A stretch of 64,000 bases of DNA from contig NZ_BAABHF010000007.1 in the NCBI RefSeq assembly GCF_039541955.1, positions 57,301 to 121,300 on the forward strand, read 5' to 3'. This document shows positions 15,265 to 23,120 of this stretch, piece after piece. The position numbers were made by a program, and so were the translations under genes. The stretch comes from Actinoallomurus oryzae. Lineage in GTDB: Bacteria; Actinomycetota; Actinomycetes; Streptosporangiales; Streptosporangiaceae. Each line of letters begins with the position of its first letter. Position 1 is the stretch's first letter. The notes beneath the pieces are model-generated. The model was not told the origin of the DNA, did not search any database, and saw nothing but the letters and a program-made list of their open reading frames with translations.

Positions 15265-16140
15265 ATGACGGCCGAGCAGCTCGGTTTCGAGGGGATGCCC
15301 AAGCGGCTCTACCCGTGCACGCCCTCACGGCTGAACACCTGGCTGGACTGCCCGCGCCGCTACCGCATGACCTACCTCGACCGGCCCAAGCCGGAAAAGG
15401 GCCCGCCGTGGGCGCACAACAGCGTCGGGGCGAGCGTCCACAACGCGCTCGCCGGCTGGTGGCGGCTGCCGGTCGCGGACCGTACGCCCGAGGCGGCGGG
15501 GCGGCTCCTGGAGCGCGGCTGGCTGACCGATGGCTTCCGTGACGCGGAGCAGTCCACCGACTGGCGGCGGCGATCCCGCGCCATGGTCGAGCGTTACGTC
15601 TCCGGCCTCGACCCGGCCGACGAGCCGGTCGGCGTCGAGCGCACCGTGTCGATGAAGACCCACCTGATCACCGTCCAGGGGCGTATCGACCGGCTCGACC
15701 GCCGCGACGGCGAGCTCGTCGTGGTCGACTACAAGACCGGCCGCCGGCCGCTCACCGCGGACGACGCGCGATCGTCGCTGGCGCTCGCGCTGTACGCCGC
15801 GGCGTCCTCGCGGATGATGCGCGCTCCGTGCCGCCTCGTCGAGCTGCACCATCTGCCCACCGGCGAGGTCGCGGTCTGGGAGCACACCGAGGAGTCACTC
15901 GGCCGCCATCTGCGGCGTGCCGAGCAGATCGCCGAGGAGTGCGCCGAGGCCGACGAGTGGTACCGCGAGGAGGTCCCGCCCGGCACGCGCACCGACCGGC
16001 CGCACGCCGCCTTCGACGAGAAGTTCCCGCCCCGCCCCGGCGCGCTCTGCGCGTGGTGTGACTACGCGCGGCACTGCCCGGAGGGCCGGCAGGCCGCACC
16101 GGCACGTGATCCCTGGTCCGCCCTGCCCGACGAGGTCTGA
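15265..16140 (+). CDS. RecB/Cas4-like PD-(D/E)XK nuclease
   Basis: A 291-residue single-domain nuclease of the RecB/AddB/Cas4-like PDDEXK superfamily. The catalytic core is GRIDRLDRRDGELVVVDYKTG (about 134-154), with Asp in the first strand and D-Y-K in the second. A Cys after the start (LDCPRRYRMTYLD, about 29-41) and three near the C-terminus (ALCAWCDYARHCPEG) form the usual four-Cys Fe-S cluster ligands. No helicase is attached. Actinobacterial homologues of this size are conserved but largely unstudied; a role in end processing or DNA repair is inferred. The ATG at 15265 follows the upstream stop by 13 nt. Confidence 0.85.
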   Translation: MTAEQLGFEGMPKRLYPCTPSRLNTWLDCPRRYRMTYLDRPKPEKGPPWAHNSVGASVHNALAGWWRLPVADRTPEAAGRLLERGWLTDGFRDAEQSTDWRRRSRAMVERYVSGLDPADEPVGVERTVSMKTHLITVQGRIDRLDRRDGELVVVDYKTGRRPLTADDARSSLALALYAAASSRMMRAPCRLVELHHLPTGEVAVWEHTEESLGRHLRRAEQIAEECAEADEWYREEVPPGTRTDRPHAAFDEKFPPRPGALCAWCDYARHCPEGRQAAPARDPWSALPDEV

Positions 16141-16145
16141 CTCCG

Positions 16146-16210
16146 CCCCTGGCCGCCGGCCAGGTCCCTGGCCACACCGCCGGCCAAGCCCCTGGCTAGG
16201 CCGCCGGCCA
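16146..16210. repeat. Three imperfect ~20-bp repeats, one containing the mpaB-like stop codon
   Basis: A unit of the form CCCTGGC...CCGCCGGCCA occurs at about 16146-16162 (shortened), 16166-16186 and 16190-16210, the last two 24 bp apart. The last copy holds the final codons and stop of the minus-strand mpaB-like gene, so the others are degenerate copies of that gene's end lying beyond its stop. The array fills the gap between two convergent genes and may also fold as a terminator. Confidence 0.7.
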
Positions 16211-17095
16211 GCGGCGGGGGTCGCGCAGGCCGGCGAGGCCGCGGCCGACGTCGTAGCCCTCGGCGGCGAGCCGCTCCCGTGCCCCGGCGAGCATGCGCCG
16301 TGTCGACGGCTGGAACGACTTGTCGTGCAGGGGCTCGGGCAGGGAGTTCATGGCGAGCCGGAACGACCGCAGCCCCGCGGTCACGATCGGCTGCGGGATC
16401 TCCGGCAGCATCCCGTACATCTGCCGCGCCCAGCGGGGCAGCGAGTAGTAGCAGAGCGCGCCGAACGGCAGGTACAGCGGCTTGCCCGGCCGCAGGAACC
16501 TCATGTCGTGCGGCAGCTTCGGCCAGAGCAGGAAGCGCACCGCCCCGCGCGCCTCCGGCGTGACCTTCAGCTGCGGGCGCATGTCGGCGAAGTAGGCCTC
16601 CATCTCCGCGACGCTGCCGGGCACGTCCTCCTCGTGCAGGCCGACGTAGGTGGCGCTGCGGCGCTGCTCGGCCAGGTAGCGGTCGGCCTGTTCGTCGCTG
16701 AGCCGCAGCCCGGAGCGCCGGGCCACCTCGAGGTAGGAGAAGACCTCGGCGCAGTGCACCCAGAGCAGCAGTTCGGGTTCGTCGACCCGGTGAAGCCGCC
16801 CGGTGTCGGGGTCCTTGACGCGCAGGGCTCGGTGGATGGCGCGGACCCTGCGGCCGAGCTCGTCGGCCTCGTCGGCGGTGCCCCAGGTCACGACGCCCAC
16901 GAAGTCGGCCGTGCGCTGGAGCCGGCCGATGGGGTCCGTCTGGAAGGTGGAGTTCTGCCAGACGCCGCGCATCGCGATCGGGTGCAGGGCCTGGAGCATC
17001 AGGCTGCGAACGCCTCCGACCCACATCGAACGGTCGATGTGGACCTGCCAGGTGGCGCTCTGCGGGGGCTGGACGGTCGCTTCCATGGCGACCAT
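16196..17095 (-). CDS. MpaB-like (DUF2236) oxygenase
   Basis: A protein of about 299 residues of the MpaB'/rubber oxygenase catalytic-domain family (DUF2236), whose characterised members are haem-binding oxygenases. Signatures are HIDRSMWVGGVRSLMLQALH with the following HPIAMRGVWQNS, then TADFVGVVTWGTADEADEL and LLLWVHCAEVFSYL. The C-terminus includes MNSLPEPLHDKSFQPS. Two starts are possible, ATG at 17095 (used) and ATG at 17086; neither has a clear ribosome-binding site. It stands alone, convergent with the RecB-like gene. Substrate unknown. Confidence 0.82.
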   Translation of the reverse strand: MVAMEATVQPPQSATWQVHIDRSMWVGGVRSLMLQALHPIAMRGVWQNSTFQTDPIGRLQRTADFVGVVTWGTADEADELGRRVRAIHRALRVKDPDTGRLHRVDEPELLLWVHCAEVFSYLEVARRSGLRLSDEQADRYLAEQRRSATYVGLHEEDVPGSVAEMEAYFADMRPQLKVTPEARGAVRFLLWPKLPHDMRFLRPGKPLYLPFGALCYYSLPRWARQMYGMLPEIPQPIVTAGLRSFRLAMNSLPEPLHDKSFQPSTRRMLAGARERLAAEGYDVGRGLAGLRDPRRWPAA

Positions 17096-17203
17096 CGTAA
17101 GTGAGTAGTTACATGCGACGAAATGTGTCTCTCGTCTCATGTCGGCCACGTACGGTCAGGAGCGCCGGATTCGTTCAGCCGCAGTCCAGGACGCCCGGTG
17201 TCG

Positions 17204-18073
17204 TCAGGGGCGCTCGGCGTCGTTCCAGAAGGTGGTCAGAGCGCTCGCCGTCGTCTCGGGTGCCTCGACGGCGGGAGAGTGCGCGGCACCGGGGATGACC
17301 ACCTTCCGCGCGCCCAGGCGCTCGGCCATGACGGCCTGGGCCTGGGGCTCCCAGGCGTCGTCGTTCTCCCCGTACAGGACGAGGACGGGCAGGCCGGCGC
17401 CACCGGTCGCCTTGGCGAGCTCCTCGACCCGGTCGGAGCAGGACAGCAGCTCGTTCGCCATGCCCAGCAGCCCGGAGCGGGAGTTCATGAACATCCGCCG
17501 CCGGAGGAAGGCCACGATCTCGGGCGGGACGCCCTTGGCGAGGGCCTCCGGCTCCATCCGCGTGGACCACAGGTGTTCGAGCCCGACCTTCGGCAGCGCG
17601 GAGAGCAGGACACGCCCTTCGACCTCGCGCCCGCCGGTGATCGCGGCCGGGCCCGAGCTCATCAGGGTGAAGGACTCGACCAGGGCCGGATCGGAGATCA
17701 CCGTCTCGCGTGTCACCAGGCCGCCGAAGGAGTGCCCGACCAGGTGGACCGGGTCTCCGATCGACTCGATCACCGCGGCGATGTCGGCGCCCAGCTCCGC
17801 GCAGCTGTAGGCGGCGGCGTCGTCCGGTCCCGGTGTCTCGTACTGGCCGCGCATGTCGAGCGTGATCACACGCCGTCCCGCGCCGGCCAGGGTCTGCAGG
17901 ACCGGGATGAAGTCTTCCTTGCTTCCCGTGAAGCCGGGGATCAGCAGAGCCGGGGCGCGTTCGGAGATCCCCGATCCGGGAAACGCCTCGAGCGCGGCGA
18001 AAGCACCGCGTGAAGTCTCGATGTCCGTCCGGCGAACACCGGGGGGCAGAGTAAGAAACCGGGGCGTACTCAC
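17204..18073 (-). CDS. Alpha/beta-fold hydrolase
   Basis: A 289-residue alpha/beta hydrolase. The oxyanion/turn region is LLIPGFTGSKEDF (about 43-55), the nucleophile elbow GHSFGG (about 114-119) gives the catalytic Ser, the acid is probably the Asp in VLYGENDDAWEP, and the His lies in IPGAAHSPAVEAPE. No signal peptide, so cytoplasmic. The lid segment (about 140-215) is unremarkable. The gene is divergent from the GDPD gene across 90 bp. Substrate is not evident; esterases, lactonases and haloperoxidase-like enzymes share this layout. Confidence 0.85.
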   Translation of the reverse strand: MSTPRFLTLPPGVRRTDIETSRGAFAALEAFPGSGISERAPALLIPGFTGSKEDFIPVLQTLAGAGRRVITLDMRGQYETPGPDDAAAYSCAELGADIAAVIESIGDPVHLVGHSFGGLVTRETVISDPALVESFTLMSSGPAAITGGREVEGRVLLSALPKVGLEHLWSTRMEPEALAKGVPPEIVAFLRRRMFMNSRSGLLGMANELLSCSDRVEELAKATGGAGLPVLVLYGENDDAWEPQAQAVMAERLGARKVVIPGAAHSPAVEAPETTASALTTFWNDAERP

Positions 18074-18128
18074 TGGCAGGAGCTTACTTGCCGATGTCCA
18101 AGCGACACCAGCTTAGCGCTTTCACCGG

Positions 18129-18157
18129 TTACCACCCCTTGCCGGGCACCGTACGCT
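18129..18157 (+). promoter_or_regulatory. Putative promoter giving a leaderless GDPD transcript
   Basis: TTACCA (18129-18134) and TACGCT (18152-18157) are separated by 17 nt. The ATG at 18164 is 7 nt after the -10-like box, where transcription would start, so the mRNA may lack a leader; no Shine-Dalgarno is visible. Confidence 0.4.
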
Positions 18158-18163
18158 TCAGTC

Positions 18164-18883
18164 ATGACGGTCGCCGTCTCAGCACACAAGGGCGGGTCGG
18201 AAGACGCCGCACCGGCCTCATGGCAGGCCTACGAGACCGCCCTCACCACGGGCGCCGAGTATGTCGAGTTCGACATCCGGCGCACGCGTGACGGCGATCT
18301 CGTGGTCTTCCACGACTCCCACATCGCCGGGCGCCCCGTCGCCGGGCTGAGCTACGAAGAGCTCTGCGCCGTCGTCGGTCACCGGGTGCCACTGGTCCGC
18401 GACGTGATGAAGCTGATCGCCGGGAAGGCCGTCGGTCATCTTGATCTCAAGGAGACGGGGTACGAGCACGAGGTCGTGAAGATGGCCCTCGATCTGCTCG
18501 GACCCGGCAACTTCGTGGCCACGACACTCGTGGACTCCTCGATCGCGGAGATCAAGAGACGACATCCGGAGGTCACGACGGCGCTGTCACTGGGCCGCGA
18601 CCTGCGAGAGGTCGGCCGGTGGCTGCGGCTCCCGGTGCGTGCCCGCGAGCTGTACCCGCTCGGGCGGATGCGGGCCTGCGGCGCCGACTGGCTGGCGGTG
18701 CACCGCCGCCTCGCGCGGGCGAACGTCCTGCGGCTCTGCGGTCGCTTCGGCATCCCCGCGATGGTCTGGACGGTCAACGGAGAGCCGCAGATGCAACGGT
18801 TCCTGGCCGACTCGCGGGTGGCCGTACTGATCACCGACCGTCCCCGCCATGCGCTGAGCCTGCGTCTGGGTACGGCGCGGTAG
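18164..18883 (+). CDS. Glycerophosphodiester phosphodiesterase
   Basis: A 239-residue GDPD-family TIM-barrel enzyme that hydrolyses glycerophosphodiesters to glycerol-3-phosphate and an alcohol. Motifs: AHKGGSED (8-15; the usual HRG is HKG), GAEYVEFDIRRTRDGDLVVFHD with catalytic Glu/Asp and the second His, GHLDLKE (metal-binding) and VWTVNGEPQMQRFL at the C-terminal strand. There is no signal peptide, so it is likely cytoplasmic and used for recycling phospholipid head groups. It faces the DEAD-box helicase gene across a shared terminator. Confidence 0.88.
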   Translation: MTVAVSAHKGGSEDAAPASWQAYETALTTGAEYVEFDIRRTRDGDLVVFHDSHIAGRPVAGLSYEELCAVVGHRVPLVRDVMKLIAGKAVGHLDLKETGYEHEVVKMALDLLGPGNFVATTLVDSSIAEIKRRHPEVTTALSLGRDLREVGRWLRLPVRARELYPLGRMRACGADWLAVHRRLARANVLRLCGRFGIPAMVWTVNGEPQMQRFLADSRVAVLITDRPRHALSLRLGTAR

Positions 18884-18918
18884 TCGGAGGGCTCCCTCGG
18901 CGCGGAGCGGGCATGAGA

Positions 18919-18947
18919 AAGGGGCGCGGTCCGTCGCCACGCCCCTT
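18919..18947. terminator. Bidirectional terminator between gdpD-like and helicase genes
   Basis: AAGGGGCG (18919-18926) and CGCCCCTT (18940-18947) form an 8-bp perfect stem flanked by an A run on one side and TT on the other, between convergent genes ending at 18883 and 18961. Confidence 0.65.
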
Positions 18948-18960
18948 GGTCACGTCCGCG

Positions 18961-20772
18961 TCAGACCGGCCTGCGCGCTCCTCCTGTGCGGGAACGGCGC
19001 CGCCGCCTGGGCTTGGACTGTGCCGCCTCGGCCAGGTGCGCCGCCTCGGCCTCGGGATCGGCAGGCGGTGCCATGAACTGGACGACGGGAACGCCGGCGG
19101 GCGTCGAGGCGATCGGTGCCTGGACCGGTGCCGGTGCCGCGGGCGTCTCCGCGGGAGCGTCGTCAACGGCGGTGTCAGCGGTGTCGGTGATGGTGTCGGT
19201 GCTCGTCTCGACGCCGCGGCGGGTGCGCCGCCGGGACCGGGACGGGCGGGTGGGCTCAGCGTTCTCGACGCCGGCGTCGACGGTGTCGCCCTGCGGTTCG
19301 GGCACGGCCTGCTCCTCGGCGACCGTTTCGCCGACCACTTCCGCGACCGCCTCGGCGGCCTCCGGGGCCGCGTCCGCGTCGATCGGCCGTCCGCCGCGGG
19401 TGCGCGTGCGGGTGCGCGTGCGCGGCTTGCGCGTGCGCTCCGTCCGCGATTCCGTCCGCGATTCCGTGCGCCTCGGCGAGCGGGTGCGCCCGGTCTCGCC
19501 GATGTCCTCGACCTCCTCGGCCTCGAGCCCGGCGCGGTCGCGCTGGGCCTTCGGCAGGGTGCCGGTGACGTCGGTGGGAATGTCGAGCGCCTCGTAGAGG
19601 TGGTCGGAGGTGGAGTAGGTCTCGGCCGGCTCGGCGATCTCCAGGCCGAGCGCCGAGTTGATCAGCTTCCAGCGCTGGAGGTCCGCCCAGTCGACGAGCG
19701 TCACCGCGATGCCCTCCTTGCCCGCCCGGCCCGTACGGCCGATGCGGTGCACGTAGGTGTCGGCGGCGTCGGGGCACTCGTAGTTGACGACGTGGGTCAC
19801 GTCGTCGACGTCGAGGCCGCGGGCCGCCACATCGGTGGCGACGAGAACGTCGATCTTGCCGGACCGGAACGCCCGCAGCGCCCGCTCACGCTGGCCCTGA
19901 CCGAGGTCGCCGTGTACGGCCGCGGCGGCGAAGCCGCGTTTGACCAGGTCGTCGGCGACGCGGTCACAGGCCCGCTTGGTCTGGCAGAACACCATGGTCA
20001 GGCCACGGCCACGCGCCTGCAGGACGCGGGAGAGCAGCTCGGGCTTGTCCATCTGGTGCGCCTGGAAGACGTGCTGGACGACCTGCGGGGTCGCCTCGGA
20101 CTCCTCGTGCGACTCGGCCCGTACGTTGGTGGGCCGGGTGAGGTACTTGCGGGACAGCGCGACGATCTCGCCCGGCATGGTCGCCGAGAACAGCATCGTC
20201 TGCCGGCGCGCGGGCACCCGATCGACGAGGCGCTCGATGTCGGGCAGGAAGCCCAGGTCGAGCATGCGGTCGGCCTCGTCCAGGACCAGGACCGACACCT
20301 GTGACAGGTCGAGGTGCTTCTGCTTGACCAGGTCCAGCAGGCGGCCCGGCGTGCCGACGACGGCCTCGACGCCCTCGCGGAGGGCGTCGATCTGCGGCTC
20401 GTACGCGCGGCCGCCGTACACCGACAGCACGCGGGTGCCGAGCTTGCCGCCGGCGACGTTCAGGTCGTCGGTGACCTGGACGGCCAGCTCACGGGTCGGC
20501 ACGATGACGAGCGCGAGCGGCTTCTTGCCGCCGTGCTCGATGCGCTGGAGCAGCGGGATGCCGAATGCGAGCGTCTTGCCCGTGCCGGTACGCGCCTGGC
20601 CGATGATGTCGTGCCCGCTGAGCCCGATGGGCACCGCGAGCGACTGAATCGGGAACGGTTCGACGATGCCCTCGGTCTCGAGGGCGGCTGCGATTTCGGG
20701 AATGACTCCCAGATCATGAAATGTCGTCAGGGCCTTCAGCCTCCAGAGTGCGGGGTCCGCTCGGCGCCGCAT
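18961..20772 (-). CDS. DEAD-box RNA helicase with low-complexity basic tail (RhlE-like)
   Basis: An ATP-dependent RNA helicase with the full motif set: Q motif (EPFPIQSLA), motif I ARTGTGKT, Ia PTRELAVQ, II VLDEADRMLDLG, III SATMP, IV MVFCQTKR, V ATDVAARGLDV and VI HRIGRTGRAG. After about residue 420 comes a 190-residue Arg/Thr/Ala/Glu-rich tail with internal repeats (TESR TESR TER, then RTRTRTRTR) ending in a basic patch. The start is uncertain: ATGs at 20802 and 20772 lack ribosome-binding sites, whereas CTG at 20730, where homology begins (LTTFHDLGVIPE), has GGAGG 9 nt upstream. It corresponds in position to rhlE (Rv3211). Confidence 0.9.
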   Translation of the reverse strand: MRRRADPALWRLKALTTFHDLGVIPEIAAALETEGIVEPFPIQSLAVPIGLSGHDIIGQARTGTGKTLAFGIPLLQRIEHGGKKPLALVIVPTRELAVQVTDDLNVAGGKLGTRVLSVYGGRAYEPQIDALREGVEAVVGTPGRLLDLVKQKHLDLSQVSVLVLDEADRMLDLGFLPDIERLVDRVPARRQTMLFSATMPGEIVALSRKYLTRPTNVRAESHEESEATPQVVQHVFQAHQMDKPELLSRVLQARGRGLTMVFCQTKRACDRVADDLVKRGFAAAAVHGDLGQGQRERALRAFRSGKIDVLVATDVAARGLDVDDVTHVVNYECPDAADTYVHRIGRTGRAGKEGIAVTLVDWADLQRWKLINSALGLEIAEPAETYSTSDHLYEALDIPTDVTGTLPKAQRDRAGLEAEEVEDIGETGRTRSPRRTESRTESRTERTRKPRTRTRTRTRGGRPIDADAAPEAAEAVAEVVGETVAEEQAVPEPQGDTVDAGVENAEPTRPSRSRRRTRRGVETSTDTITDTADTAVDDAPAETPAAPAPVQAPIASTPAGVPVVQFMAPPADPEAEAAHLAEAAQSKPRRRRRSRTGGARRPV

Positions 20773-20802
20773 GTGCACCAGGTCGGTGACGCGGCAAGCC
20801 AT

Positions 20803-21441
20803 CTCGCGGTCGCAAACTCATGCGCCGCCCGCGGCAGGGCTTACTCGTGCACCTGCCGGTCGTCGCATACGGTCGCGCACTCGCGCGGGAGGGACCAGCC
20901 GTCAAATTCTTCCTAAGGATTGCGACCGGGGGTCGCGCTGCGCAGCGCGCGGTCACATTTCGCCACGCAGTGTAGCGGGAGAGATCGGAAACAGAAAGTC
21001 CCCGACGTAAAGGTCTAACACACGTCCGTCCGGTTTCATTCCCTGCCCCCCGCGTATGACTCGGAGGCGCCGTTCGGCCGTCTGGCCTGCTGCGCCACAC
21101 CGGTGACCGGGTGGCGGCGGGCCGGCGGGCGACCCGCCTGCGGGCCGTACGGCGGCGGAGGCCGCTTCCGGAGCGTAAACCCTGGTGAGAGGCCTCAAGT
21201 GCGCCGTCGCGCCGCGCACCGTGGCTGTGACGGCCCTTCTGACCGCATCCGGTCAGCGAGTGGAGAAGAAGCCGCCACGGAGACGGTGCCGGGGTGACGG
21301 CCGGACGGACCGTGACCGACGGTAGTGAGCGCCACCGCGCCCCGGCGTCTGACGCGGCCGGGACGCGGCGGTGGTCTCATCCGCCGGGGACGGCGCGAGG
21401 GCGGGTCGGCGGACCCGGTGACCTCACAGAACCCGGTGACC
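20803..21441. other. About 640-bp region without a supported gene
   Basis: No open frame here has a ribosome-binding site or familiar product. The part next to the helicase gene probably holds a long leader, as is common for DEAD-box genes. It includes a perfect 16-bp GC palindrome, CGCGCTGCGCAGCGCG (20934-20949), and an AT-richer patch (20975-21020) that could be a promoter. The rest is GC-rich without obvious structure. Confidence 0.4.
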
Positions 21442-21699
21442 TCAGAAGACCCGGTTGCGCCGTCGCCCGATGCCGCCGCTGAGCAGGGCGACCAGGATCG
21501 CGGCGATCACGACCGAGATGATGAACGCCAGGACACTGCCCGCTCCCACCGCGCCGGCGACCATCCCGCCGAGGACCGCGCCGACGATCCCGACCAGGAT
21601 CGTCAGCAGAATGCCCATCGGGTTGCGTCCCGGGATGACCAGGCGGGCCAGCAGCCCGATCACGGCACCGATGATGATGAACCAGATCACTGTCAGCAT
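21442..21699 (-). CDS. GlsB/YeaQ/YmgE family small membrane protein
   Basis: An 85-residue protein made almost entirely of three hydrophobic helices: MLTVIWFIIIGAVIGLLARL, GILLTILVGIVGAVLGGMVAG and VLAFIISVVIAAILVALLSG. The Gly-zipper pattern and the conserved VIPGRNPMG turn between helices 1 and 2 identify the transglycosylase-associated / GlsB family, linked to general stress in other bacteria. The ATG is preceded by AGGTGTC. It stands alone; a stress-sigma promoter is plausible but not visible. Confidence 0.85.
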   Translation of the reverse strand: MLTVIWFIIIGAVIGLLARLVIPGRNPMGILLTILVGIVGAVLGGMVAGAVGAGSVLAFIISVVIAAILVALLSGGIGRRRNRVF

Positions 21700-21793
21700 C
21701 GTTGTGACACCTCCTACCGGCCGCCTTGGAGCGGCGGCTCGATTCAGCGACCGGTATGCCCCCTAAATCTGGTGTCATTCCGGGAAAAGCCTG

Positions 21794-22018
21794 TTAAAAC
21801 GCCCCAAATCCGACGGACGGGGCGTCCGACTCCGCGATCTCCACGTAGGCCAGCTTCGCGGCGGGCACCACCACGCGGCCGTTCTTGCTCTTCAGGGCGA
21901 AGACGCCGTCGTCCTCCGCGAGCGCGTCGGCCACCGCCTGCTCGACCTCGTCGGGGGAGAGGGAGGTCTCCACGACGAGCTCCTTGGGTACGGACTGCAC
22001 ACCGATCCTGACCTGCAC
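21794..22018 (-). CDS. DUF3107 small conserved actinobacterial protein
   Basis: A 74-residue DUF3107 protein, homologous to the product of Rv3208A. The frame starts at a GTG (22018) with GGAGG 6 nt upstream, giving VQVRIGVQSVPKEL. The rest is a small alpha/beta domain: a helix (SPDEVEQAVADALAE) between strands, with KNGRVVVPAAKLAYVEI at the end. The TetR gene lies about 100 bp upstream in the same direction, the same pairing as Rv3208-Rv3208A. Function unknown. Confidence 0.85.
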   Translation of the reverse strand: MQVRIGVQSVPKELVVETSLSPDEVEQAVADALAEDDGVFALKSKNGRVVVPAAKLAYVEIAESDAPSVGFGAF

Positions 22019-22120
22019 GTCTGTCCTCCGTGATCCATCCGTCGTCTCAGAGCCGCCCGCCACCGGCGAACCGGGCGATCTCCGGGGAACCGTCGCACGT
22101 CCGCCCGCGTGATCTCGCGG

Positions 22121-22741
22121 TCAGGTCGTACGGGGGAAACCGCCGATGCCGCGCCAGGACAGCCGGGCGATGAGCCGTTCGGCCTGGTCCTTGGGGATCG
22201 TGCCGCGCTGCGACAGCCAGTAGCGCGCGCTGACCTCGGCCATGCCGACCAGGCCCATGCCGAGCAGGTGCGCCTCGTCGCTGGAGACGCCGGTGTCCTC
22301 CTGGATCACCTGGGCGATCATCTCGGCGCACTGCTGGTTGGTGCGCTCGACCCGTGCGCGCACGGGGGCGACGTTGCGCAGGTCGGACTCGAAGACCAGG
22401 CGGTACGCCTCGCCTTCGCCGGCCACGAAGTCGTAGAAGGCCTCGATGGTCCGCTCGACCCGCAGCTTGTTGTCCGGCGTCGACTCCAGCGCGTCGCGCA
22501 CGCACTGGACGAGACCCTCGGCGTGCTCGTCGAGCAGCGCCAGGTAGAGCTCGAGCTTGCCGGGGAAGTGCTGGTAGAGCACGGGCTTGCTGACCCCGGC
22601 GCGCTCGGCGATCTCGTCCATCGCGGCGGCATGGTAGCCCTGCGCGACGAAGACCTCCTGCGCCGCGCCGAGCAGCTGGCGACGGCGTGCCAGCCTCGGC
22701 AACCTCGTGCCTCGCGGGCGCGCGTCCGGGGTTGCGGTCAC
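22121..22741 (-). CDS. TetR/AcrR family transcriptional regulator
   Basis: A 206-residue TetR-family DNA-binding regulator. The N-terminal helix-turn-helix is at about 20-65 (RRRQLLGAAQEVFVAQGYHAA then MDEIAERAGVSKPVLYQHF). The C-terminal ligand domain is all helical, with a Met/Gly-rich segment LLGMGLVGMAEVSARYWL. The GTG at 22741 is chosen over an upstream ATG because GGAGAAC lies in the right place and the longer N-terminus is not family-like. It precedes the DUF3107 gene, as Rv3208 does in mycobacteria. Ligand and targets unknown. Confidence 0.88.
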   Translation of the reverse strand: MTATPDARPRGTRLPRLARRRQLLGAAQEVFVAQGYHAAAMDEIAERAGVSKPVLYQHFPGKLELYLALLDEHAEGLVQCVRDALESTPDNKLRVERTIEAFYDFVAGEGEAYRLVFESDLRNVAPVRARVERTNQQCAEMIAQVIQEDTGVSSDEAHLLGMGLVGMAEVSARYWLSQRGTIPKDQAERLIARLSWRGIGGFPRTT

Positions 22742-22837
22742 GTGGGTTCTCCGATCGACTGCCGAGCGGCGCCGGAACGCGATGGCGCCTGGAGCCACCA
22801 TCCTACGGCCGGGTAACACCGCGCCGCGAGCACCGCC

Positions 22838-23107
22838 TCATCGATAGTCGTCGTCATCGAGTTGGTCGTCGCGGACCGAGAGGTGCTGATCGGCGGCGTC
22901 GGCCTCGTCGGCCTCCGTGGGCACCGTCTCCGGCCAGCGTTCGGAGTAGTCGCGCACGCGGACGTGCTGTTCGGCGGCGTCGGCGTCGTTCGCCTCGACG
23001 GGCACGGCGGGCGGCTCGGGCCGCTCCTCGCCGCGCGCCGGGGTGTGCTGCTCGGCCGCGTCGGCCTCGGGAGTCTCGAGGCTCAGCTCGATGTCTTCCT
23101 CGGACAT
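22838..23107 (-). CDS. Small acidic protein with three EADAAEQH-type repeats
   Basis: An 89-residue, strongly acidic protein with no recognised domain. The ATG at 23107 has GGGGGAAGG just upstream. Three copies of a motif are visible, EADAAEQHTPARGEE, DADAAEQHVRVRDYSE and EADAADQHLSVRDD, spaced by Pro-rich linkers, ending in DDQLDDDDYR. It is predicted to be disordered and soluble. Similar short Ala-Asp-Ala-Ala-Glu-Gln repeat proteins occur in actinomycetes beside oxidoreductase or repair genes, as I recall, without known function. It begins 13 nt after the stop of the upstream oxidoreductase, so the two form an operon. Confidence 0.72.
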   Translation of the reverse strand: MSEEDIELSLETPEADAAEQHTPARGEERPEPPAVPVEANDADAAEQHVRVRDYSERWPETVPTEADEADAADQHLSVRDDQLDDDDYR

Positions 23108-23120
23108 GCCTTCCCCCAGC

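Noticed and set aside
21325..22011. A 228-codon plus-strand frame over the GlsB and DUF3107 genes
   Set aside because: Both minus-strand genes have family sequence and ribosome-binding sites; the plus frame is low complexity.
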